Source: Bacilli bacterium (GTDB lineage: Bacteria; Bacillota_I; Bacilli_A; RF39; UBA660). Taken from it: a stretch of 6,475 bases of DNA. A program made the position numbers and the translations under genes. The notes below the pieces were generated by a model. It made no database searches, was not told the DNA's origin, and saw nothing but the letters and a program-made list of their open reading frames with translations. Positions 1-4,335 of this stretch are shown here, one piece after another. Each line of letters begins with the position of its first letter. Positions within the stretch are counted from its first letter, which is position 1. The stretch covers positions 1 to 6,475 of the forward strand of contig CAADST010000093.1 in the NCBI GenBank assembly GCA_900751815.1, in the 5' to 3' direction.

Positions 1-144
1 AATAGTATCAAAAGCTAAACTACTTTTGCCACTTCCAGATACTCCAGTCATTACTACTAATTTATTTTTAGGTATTTCTATATCTATATTTTTTAAATTA
101 TTTTCTCTGGCACCTTTTATTATTATTTTATCATTATTTGGCAT
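1..144 (-). CDS. uvrA: UvrA, excinuclease ABC subunit A (N-terminal 48 codons, cut by window edge)
   Basis: The protein is the DNA-damage-sensing ATPase of nucleotide excision repair. It works with UvrB and UvrC in the cytoplasm. Reading the minus strand from the ATG at 144-142 gives a start [20 protein letters not shown], followed by a P-loop GVSGSGKSS at residues 34-42 and SLAFDTI, where the window ends. The [11 protein letters not shown] segment plus [14 protein letters not shown] is the hallmark of the UvrA amino terminus; ordinary ABC transporters lack it. The start is supported by an AGAAAGGA-type ribosome site about 7 bases upstream. The gene diverges from the surface-protein gene at 348. 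Its upstream region has a promoter candidate and a palindrome resembling an SOS box. About 95% of the protein lies outside the window, so intactness cannot be judged. Confidence 0.95.
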   Translation of the reverse strand, partial: MPNNDKIIIKGARENNLKNIDIEIPKNKLVVMTGVSGSGKSSLAFDTI

Positions 145-169
145 AAAATCTTCCTTTCTTGCATTAATT

Positions 170-199
170 ATTTTATCACAAATTATATTGATAATACAA
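170..199 (-). promoter_or_regulatory. Probable uvrA promoter (extended -10)
   Basis: Read on the minus strand, a TAAAAT -10 (175-170) is preceded by TGA, giving an extended TGnTAAAAT element. A weak -35, TTGTAT (199-194), lies 18 bases upstream. Transcription would start near 163, leaving a leader of about 20 bases before the uvrA ATG. An alternative pairing is TATAAT (187-182) with TTGCAA (212-207), but its 19-base spacing is poor. The alternative matters because its -35 overlaps the palindrome at 210-223. Confidence 0.45.
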
Positions 200-209
200 T
201 CTTTTTTTG

Positions 210-223
210 CAAACTTAAGTTTG
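210..223. promoter_or_regulatory. 14-bp perfect palindrome, possible LexA (SOS) box for uvrA
   Basis: CAAACTTAAGTTTG is a perfect palindrome 66 bases upstream of the uvrA start codon. The Firmicutes LexA/DinR consensus is CGAAC-N4-GTTCG; this site keeps the C-AAC-N4-GTT-G framework and differs by one symmetric substitution (G to A, C to T). uvrA is a known SOS gene in many Bacillota, so placement and symmetry fit. The site is weaker than the B. subtilis consensus and lies upstream of the favoured -35, so another dimeric repressor is equally possible. Confidence 0.4.
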
Positions 224-268
224 TTTTTGTTGTTGACAGATAATGGTGTAAAGCGACATAACTTCGAT

Positions 269-297
269 TTGACAAATAAGGGTATTTATGATAAAAT
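269..297 (+). promoter_or_regulatory. Strong sigma-A promoter for the surface-protein gene
   Basis: A perfect -35 TTGACA (269-274) is followed after 17 bases by TAAAAT (292-297), with an extended TG at 289-290. The predicted start is near 304, giving a leader of about 44 bases. This is the best promoter match on the plus strand and suggests vegetative, fairly strong expression. A second TTGACA at 233-238 lacks a convincing -10. Confidence 0.8.
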
Positions 298-332
298 ATT
301 GAAGAATTAACAAATAGGGATTTTCTATTAGT

Positions 333-340
333 AAAGGGGG
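333..340 (+). promoter_or_regulatory. Ribosome binding site AAAGGGGG
   Basis: AAAGGGGG lies 7 bases before the ATG at 348 and fixes that start. The same G-rich form (AAGGGGGT) precedes the minus-strand gene starting at 2845. Confidence 0.75.
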
Positions 341-347
341 TACTGAT

Positions 348-1925
348 ATGTACGAAGAAGGGAATAGAAAATTAAATTTAAATTGGGGATCACTTGCTAT
401 TAAATTAGTAATATTAGCGGTGGTAGTGTTTATAGTCTGTTTAGTCATAACTAAAGTCGTTGGTAACACAAATGGATCATCTAATTCATTAGCTATGGGT
501 GATAATGACTATATTAACAACATTAACACAATGAAAGATGCAGCATTTGAATACTTTACGGTATCAAATTTGCCAGAAAAAGTTGGGGGAACTGCAGAAT
601 TAACTTTAGGCCAAATGGTTAACCAAAAATTATTGATTGACTTTACTAATGATGGTGATATTTGTGATCTTGATGAAAGTTATATTCGAGCAACTAAAAC
701 TGCAGATGGTAATTATGCTTTAAAGGTTAGTTTAGATTGTGGAGACAAATCAGATTTTATTGTTACAACTATTGAACAAAGTTCTTGTGTAGTTAATGGA
801 AATTGTAATAATACAAATAATGATGTTGTAGTAGATGATAATAATAACAATTCTGATAATACTAGCAGTGGAAATAATAACAATAATAGTAGTTCAAGCA
901 ACAATAACAGTAGTAGTTCTAGTAATAATAGTAGTAGTTCTGGTTCAACAACCACTACATCGAATAAAACAACTACAACAATTAAAGTTACTACAACTGT
1001 AAAAGTCAATATTAAATGGAGTGCTAGTGGAAGTAATTGTGGAAGTTGTATTATTATAAATAATAACAATAATAACAACAACAACAATAATAATAACAAT
1101 AATCCAAGTACACCAGAAGAGCCTGATAAACCAAGCGAACCTACAGAACCTGAAGAACCAGATAAACCAACAGAACCTGAAGAACCTGAAACTGTAAGAT
1201 GGTATAAACATGTAAGATGGTCTGATTGGTCAGATGGTTATTCTAATGTTGAAGGAGCTCAAAATGAATCAACAACTAAGACAACATATAATTATTGCAA
1301 ATTAACTAATAAAACTTATTATACTGATAGTTATGTATCTAAAACTGATAGTTATCCATATACTTATAATTATGAATTACAAATTTTAGATATCGATCCA
1401 AATGATATTGTTAGTGGTTCAATAGATTTAGTTAGTTCATCATATTTCTCTAGTGGACTTACAGATTATCAAGCATATTTAGATCAAAGAGATAGATTCT
1501 TAGCAATGACCGGTAATACAGGAGAGTATGATGCAGAAGTAAGTAGTGCTAGTACAATGCGAAATGGAGCATTAAAAAGTAACAACTTCACATATAGATT
1601 AAGTGATATTTACTTATCTGGTGGATATTATAGAACAAGAGTAACAATTAATTATCGTAATCCTAATGGTGTAAATCCATATTATGCTAGTAATTTAGGA
1701 TATTACATCTATAGTGTTCCAGTAAAATTCGTAGTAGAATATGCTAAAAAATCAGATTGTGTAAGAGATACAGCTGAAAATAGTAGTAAATATTCTGGTT
1801 ATATTAAAACTGATCCACAAACAGAAACTACATGGAGACATAGAATACCAGAATATAAATGGACAACAAATAGAACTGAAAGTGGTTGGACATATACTGG
1901 TGTTTACGAAGATAGAGAAGTTTAA
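348..1925 (+). CDS. Membrane-anchored surface protein with pilin-like region, Asn/Ser/Thr stalk and aromatic C-terminal domain
   Basis: Function is not recognised. A short basic N-terminus (R7, K8) precedes one transmembrane helix at about residues 16-38, so the remaining roughly 490 residues should face outside. Residues 54-145 look compact: MKDAAFEYF, a LPEKVG-type turn, a LTLGQMVNQKLL helix and C106/C131. This layout recalls globular heads of type IV pilin-like proteins in uncultured Firmicutes (recollection, not a search). Residues 154-220 are Asn/Ser then Thr low complexity. C231-G-S-C234 comes next, then a run of 15 Asn (238-252) and two EEPDKPxEP units (257-280). The last 240 residues are rich in Tyr, Ser, Thr and Trp, with WSDWSDG at 291-297 and W496, W505 and W514 near the end. 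No LPXTG motif is present. The stalk-plus-head layout suggests an adhesin or surface-display protein (inference). A strong promoter lies upstream and a terminator directly after, so it is a single-gene unit. Confidence 0.9.
   Translation: MYEEGNRKLNLNWGSLAIKLVILAVVVFIVCLVITKVVGNTNGSSNSLAMGDNDYINNINTMKDAAFEYFTVSNLPEKVGGTAELTLGQMVNQKLLIDFTNDGDICDLDESYIRATKTADGNYALKVSLDCGDKSDFIVTTIEQSSCVVNGNCNNTNNDVVVDDNNNNSDNTSSGNNNNNSSSSNNNSSSSSNNSSSSGSTTTTSNKTTTTIKVTTTVKVNIKWSASGSNCGSCIIINNNNNNNNNNNNNNNPSTPEEPDKPSEPTEPEEPDKPTEPEEPETVRWYKHVRWSDWSDGYSNVEGAQNESTTKTTYNYCKLTNKTYYTDSYVSKTDSYPYTYNYELQILDIDPNDIVSGSIDLVSSSYFSSGLTDYQAYLDQRDRFLAMTGNTGEYDAEVSSASTMRNGALKSNNFTYRLSDIYLSGGYYRTRVTINYRNPNGVNPYYASNLGYYIYSVPVKFVVEYAKKSDCVRDTAENSSKYSGYIKTDPQTETTWRHRIPEYKWTTNRTESGWTYTGVYEDREV
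807..947 (+). repeat. Asn/Ser low-complexity tract (AAT/AAC/AGT trinucleotides)
   Basis: Codons 154-200 are almost only AAT, AAC, AGT and AGC/TCA, alternating Asn and Ser blocks; Thr-rich codons follow to about 1010. The repeat is in-frame trinucleotide, so copy-number change would alter stalk length rather than switch the gene off. It also creates long spurious Leu-rich frames on the other strand. Confidence 0.85.
1059..1103 (+). repeat. Run of 15 Asn codons (AAT/AAC)
   Basis: Forty-five bases of uninterrupted AAT/AAC codons encode residues 238-252. AAC and AAT are mixed, so this is not a pure microsatellite. The run separates the CGSC element from the Pro/Glu segment and probably acts as a flexible linker. 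Confidence 0.9.
1116..1187 (+). repeat. Pro/Glu repeat, two EEPDKPxEP units
   Basis: Residues 257-280 read as EEPDKPSEP, TEP, EEPDKPTEP, EEP. Pro-Glu spacers of this type commonly form extended rods in Gram-positive surface proteins. The DNA copies have diverged slightly (gagcct versus gaacca), so the duplication is not very recent. Confidence 0.8.
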
Positions 1926-1933
1926 AATGAGTC

Positions 1934-1969
1934 AAAAAAGATAGTATTTTACTGAAACTATCTTTTTTT
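1934..1969 (+). terminator. Rho-independent terminator of the surface-protein gene
   Basis: The arms AAAAAAGATAGT (1934-1945) and ACTATCTTTTTT (1957-1968) form a 12-bp stem around an 11-base loop, ending in a T run. It starts 9 bases after the stop codon. The A/T flanks mean it may also act weakly on the opposite strand. Confidence 0.85.
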
Positions 1970-2004
1970 ATTGATTAAATAAAACAAATGAGAGTAATTA
2001 AAAA

Positions 2005-2025
2005 GTATATGTAAATTACATATAC
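2005..2025. repeat. 21-bp near-perfect palindrome in the convergent intergenic region
   Basis: The arms GTATATGTAA (2005-2014) and TTACATATAC (2016-2025) are exact reverse complements around one central A. It lies between the two convergent terminators and has no U-tract of its own, so it is not a standard terminator. It could be a protein-binding site, a processing hairpin or chance in AT-rich DNA. Confidence 0.6.
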
Positions 2026-2040
2026 AGTTATTATAATATA

Positions 2041-2069
2041 AAAGAAAAAACCTTTTATTTAAAGGTTTT
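2041..2069 (-). terminator. Rho-independent terminator of the seven-gene minus-strand cluster
   Basis: Read on the minus strand, AAAACCTTT (2069-2061) and AAAGGTTTT (2055-2047) form a 9-bp stem with a 5-base loop, followed by TTCTTTT. It lies about 10 bases after the last stop codon (2079-2081) and closes the cluster. Confidence 0.85.
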
Positions 2070-2078
2070 AATTCATTA

Positions 2079-2423
2079 TTAGTTATTTGCTGCACTATAT
2101 GCAGAATCACAAACACTTCCACCTGGATTAGAAATACAAGCAGCACATACTTGTGATAACTCATCTACTGAAGTATCTACAATACGAATTACAAATGACA
2201 CAATTGTTGGAACAAAGAAGATACATACAGCAGCCACAATACGCATAGCTAAAGATTTTGCTGATTTCTTAATTTCATCATCTTTACTACCTACTACCGC
2301 TTTTCCTAAATCAATCATTCCTAAAACAATTAAAATTATTGGTATTACTATTTTAAAAATCATTAAAAAGTAACCAACTAAACGCCATATGTTTACTGTA
2401 TCAGTACAAAAAGTATCTGGCAT
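2079..2423 (-). CDS. Small two-helix membrane protein, VirB2/T4SS-pilin-like (copy A)
   Basis: The 114-residue protein has two hydrophobic helices (about 13-37 and 61-82) joined by a short charged loop with DLGKAVVGSKDDEIKK. This size and hairpin layout match VirB2/TrbC and related T4SS pilin-like proteins; the family assignment is inference from topology. It is a paralogue of the protein encoded at 2492-2845, sharing IW--VGY, KIVIP, LG-IDLGKAVV, VCIFF-P-IV and a C-terminal CxxC plus Cys. C6, C93, C96 and C105 would all lie on one membrane face. The start is the ATG at 2423-2421 because an AGGAG site sits 8 bases before it. An in-frame ATG six codons earlier is rejected because the ribosome site would fall inside the gene. 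It has its own promoter and a terminator just after the stop. Confidence 0.85.
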   Translation of the reverse strand: MPDTFCTDTVNIWRLVGYFLMIFKIVIPIILIVLGMIDLGKAVVGSKDDEIKKSAKSLAMRIVAAVCIFFVPTIVSFVIRIVDTSVDELSQVCAACISNPGGSVCDSAYSAANN

Positions 2424-2431
2424 TATACCCA

Positions 2432-2439
2432 CTCCTCTC
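2432..2439 (-). promoter_or_regulatory. Ribosome binding site deciding the start at 2423
   Basis: GAGAGGAG on the minus strand, with AGGAG ending 8 bases before the ATG at 2423. It overlaps the codons just after an in-frame upstream ATG at 2441, which argues against that earlier start. Confidence 0.75.
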
Positions 2440-2452
2440 ATTACATATTTTT

Positions 2453-2481
2453 ATTTTACGATAATTTCACTATAAAGTCAA
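2453..2481 (-). promoter_or_regulatory. Internal promoter for the last gene of the cluster
   Basis: On the minus strand, TTGACT (2481-2476) is followed after exactly 17 bases by TAAAAT (2458-2453). It lies in the only sizeable gap (68 bases) of the cluster and would give a leader of about 24 bases. The copy-A protein can thus be made independently of, or in excess over, the upstream products. No terminator hairpin was seen between the two paralogues, so read-through is also likely. Confidence 0.65.
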
Positions 2482-2491
2482 TAATTATCCA

Positions 2492-2845
2492 CTAATTAGT
2501 TGGGAAAAAGTTATTTGGATCATAAGATGTATCACAAGATTCCGGATCAACTAAACAAGTTAAACAGTTTTCATAATCAGATCGCATTTCTTCAGAAAAT
2601 CCACCAACAATTTGAAATATTAAATCAACTATTTGCGGTATAAAGAAGATACATACACCTAATATGATTCTTTTTAATAAATTTCCTCCAGCATCTTTGA
2701 TTATTTTTTGATCACTAGATACTACTGCTTTTCCTAAATCAATTATTCCTAAGATAATTATTATTAATGGAATAACTATTTTAACGACCATTATTATATA
2801 GCCAACAATTTGCCATATTCTGGCACTCTTATGACAAAACTCCAT
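2492..2845 (-). CDS. Small two-helix membrane protein, VirB2/T4SS-pilin-like (copy B)
   Basis: The 117-residue paralogue of the copy-A protein has membrane helices at about 12-36 and 57-81, separated by DLGKAVVSSDQKIIKD. An acidic C-terminal tail follows with C94-L-T-C97 and C104. C4 at the N-terminus matches C6 of copy A. It keeps the KIVIP, IDLGKAVV and VCIFFIPQIV core of the pair but has a different C-terminal tail (DTSYDPNNFFPTN). Hairpin topology with both ends on the same side fits VirB2-like pilins or a small membrane scaffold. The start ATG (2845-2843) has AAGGGGGT upstream, and this ribosome site overlaps the stop codon of the TadZ-like gene, which suggests translational coupling. 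Exact function is unknown. Confidence 0.85.
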   Translation of the reverse strand: MEFCHKSARIWQIVGYIIMVVKIVIPLIIIILGIIDLGKAVVSSDQKIIKDAGGNLLKRIILGVCIFFIPQIVDLIFQIVGGFSEEMRSDYENCLTCLVDPESCDTSYDPNNFFPTN

Positions 2846-2856
2846 AATACACCCCC

Positions 2857-3846
2857 TTATTTAAATACACTAAATAATCCCGAAGAACTATTAGTATCAA
2901 TTCTACTGAATCCTAATGCGGATAAAAACGCATTAATTATTGGTTGATTATCTAATTTATCATCTAAATATGGTAAATTAAAGAATACTTTGCTACCACA
3001 TTCTTTTTCAAAATCTTCAACATCTTTATCACTTAATACACTTCTATTTAATACTATTTTTTGATTTCGTAATTTTTCAAAGATTTCACTATCTTTTCTA
3101 ATTAATTTATTTAGTTGTATTCTTCCTGGTTCAATTAGATATACTATATCATGACAATATTGTTCTACCGATGAATCATTTAAATCTACAAGTATGGCAT
3201 CACAATCTATATTTTGAGCCAAAAAGTCATTAAATGTTACACTTGATACAGATTCTAGAGAATCATCATTAAAATAGATAAAATCATTGCCATCAACTTC
3301 AACAGCTTTTACTTTATAATTTGATTCTAGATGATTTTTTAATAAGTATACTAATGTAGTTGCTCCAGCATGTTCTGTAACATTCTTAAATCCTATTATT
3401 TTTTGACCAATTTTACCTTTGGTATTATCATGAACCTTTTCATTTAATGCTGGCTTTTCAAAGCCATTTATATTATGAAATTTGGCAACATCTTTATAAG
3501 AATTAGGATTATTAAGTAAATATATTATATCATTAACATTAGTAGCAAAATTATATATACCCATAGATACTAATTGCGACAAGTATACTGGAGAATTTAC
3601 TGTTTCGGAATCATCTAATAATAATATTAATTTAGATGTATCGAAATTAACTGATAGATTTTGAATAACATTTATATTTTGATAATCTTTTATAGCTGTT
3701 ATATCAATAATCATTTTATTATAGTAAAAATTAGAAAATTGAGCTATTAATTCATCTACACTAAATTCACCATGAATACTTTTAATAACATCAATATCTA
3801 AACTAGATAATAATGCTTGATATTTATTAGATATAATTACATTCAT
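2857..3846 (-). CDS. CpaE/TadZ-like protein: receiver-like domain plus degenerate MinD-type ATPase domain
   Basis: The 329-residue protein is predicted cytoplasmic. Residues 1 to about 115 have the alternating strand/helix pattern of a receiver-like domain, as in the atypical N-terminus of CpaE/TadZ. Residues 148-312 read as a MinD/ParA-fold domain: IGFKNVTEHAGATTLVYLL for the P-loop strand and helix, AVEVDGND (181-188), DAILVDLND (216-224) and KIVLNR (263-268). The P-loop has lost both lysines of the KGGxGKT signature (TEHAGATT at 157-164), so ATP hydrolysis is doubtful. CpaE/TadZ proteins place Tad pilus machinery at a cell site; here it would position the machine made by the neighbouring membrane proteins (inference). 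The start is the ATG at 3846 because AAAGGA (3861-3856) lies 9 bases upstream; an in-frame TTG at 3864 is rejected. It is 19 bases after the preceding gene. Confidence 0.8.
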   Translation of the reverse strand: MNVIISNKYQALLSSLDIDVIKSIHGEFSVDELIAQFSNFYYNKMIIDITAIKDYQNINVIQNLSVNFDTSKLILLLDDSETVNSPVYLSQLVSMGIYNFATNVNDIIYLLNNPNSYKDVAKFHNINGFEKPALNEKVHDNTKGKIGQKIIGFKNVTEHAGATTLVYLLKNHLESNYKVKAVEVDGNDFIYFNDDSLESVSSVTFNDFLAQNIDCDAILVDLNDSSVEQYCHDIVYLIEPGRIQLNKLIRKDSEIFEKLRNQKIVLNRSVLSDKDVEDFEKECGSKVFFNLPYLDDKLDNQPIINAFLSALGFSRIDTNSSSGLFSVFK

Positions 3847-3855
3847 ATAATCATT

Positions 3856-3861
3856 TCCTTT
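3856..3861 (-). promoter_or_regulatory. Ribosome binding site AAAGGA deciding the TadZ-like start
   Basis: AAAGGA on the minus strand ends 9 bases before the ATG at 3846. It would lie inside the coding region if the TTG at 3864 were used. Confidence 0.7.
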
Positions 3862-3865
3862 CAAT

Positions 3866-4333
3866 TTATTGTAATTCTTCTAATTGTGAATTACTCCCCA
3901 TAAAGTTATCTGTTCTACCATTTATAGGAAATACTCCGATAGCTCCTAGAAAAGGTAAGGAGAATTCATAAAATACTTTTATTTCATAGTATATGTCTCC
4001 TTCATTAGTAGTTAATCTTTTGAAGCAAAATGGATATCTGGTACCTTCTTGTGCTTCTTCATAATTTCCTTCAAAATCTGTTGCAGCATACCAACCACCT
4101 TCTTCAACGGGACATGGTCCTGTATTTGAATAACCTTCACCTCGTAGTACATTATTAATTAATGATAATGAATTTTCAGTTATGCCCTCATTTATTTCTA
4201 TAATAGATATCATATTATTTTTAACACGATATGCCTTATTATAATTAAGTACTAATGTTAAAAAGCATGCAAATATTAAGATGAACAGAATCATTATTTG
4301 AAATACCCATGTAGAACCACTGACTTCTCTCAT
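3866..4333 (-). CDS. Pseudopilin/TadE-like single-pass protein (stand-alone module)
   Basis: The 155-residue protein has a nine-residue N-terminus (MREVSGSTW), a membrane helix at about 10-29 and an extracellular domain. It aligns well with the first 165 residues of the fusion protein encoded upstream: N-N-A-RVK, IIEINEG, a Cys pair C74/C103 matching C77/C101, YYEIKVFYE and a final I--F---G-T pattern. The short charged leader, helix, then amphipathic helix layout is that of TadE/pseudopilin-type subunits, though no canonical prepilin cleavage site is visible. The start ATG (4333-4331) lies 2 bases after the stop of the fusion gene, and GGTGG (4345-4341) inside that gene serves as the ribosome site, so translation is probably coupled. 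The reading frame stays open 22 codons upstream, but that part overlaps the fusion gene and has no reason to be used. The specific role is unknown. Confidence 0.85.
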   Translation of the reverse strand: MREVSGSTWVFQIMILFILIFACFLTLVLNYNKAYRVKNNMISIIEINEGITENSLSLINNVLRGEGYSNTGPCPVEEGGWYAATDFEGNYEEAQEGTRYPFCFKRLTTNEGDIYYEIKVFYEFSLPFLGAIGVFPINGRTDNFMGSNSQLEELQ

Positions 4334-4335
4334 GC

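Noticed and set aside
233..262. Second possible plus-strand promoter with a perfect TTGACA
   Set aside because: At 17-18 bases the -10 would be ACATAA or CATAAC, which is poor compared with the promoter at 269-297.
26..310. Plus-strand open frame of 94 codons
   Set aside because: It runs antisense over the clear uvrA start and through the promoter region; hydrophobic composition is an artefact of AT-rich DNA.
215..469. Minus-strand open frame of 84 codons
   Set aside because: It covers the promoter and the antisense of the surface-protein start, and has no ribosome site or recognisable features.
713..1099. Leu-rich open frame on the minus strand
   Set aside because: It is the antisense of the Asn/Ser codon arrays in the surface-protein gene; it is almost pure Leu/Val with no ribosome site.
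807..1103. CRISPR array or phase-switch repeat
   Set aside because: There are no regular spacers or conserved direct repeats, and repeat units are in-frame codons that cannot shift the frame when gained or lost in threes.
945..1211. Phe/Trp/Ile-rich minus-strand open frame
   Set aside because: It is the antisense shadow of the Pro/Glu and Asn repeats of the 348-1925 gene.
1958..2164. Minus-strand open frame of 68 codons
   Set aside because: It overlaps the end of the copy-A gene, both terminators and the palindrome, so it is not credible.
3847..3864. TTG start for the TadZ-like gene
   Set aside because: The AAAGGA ribosome site would be inside the gene, while the ATG at 3846 has correct spacing.
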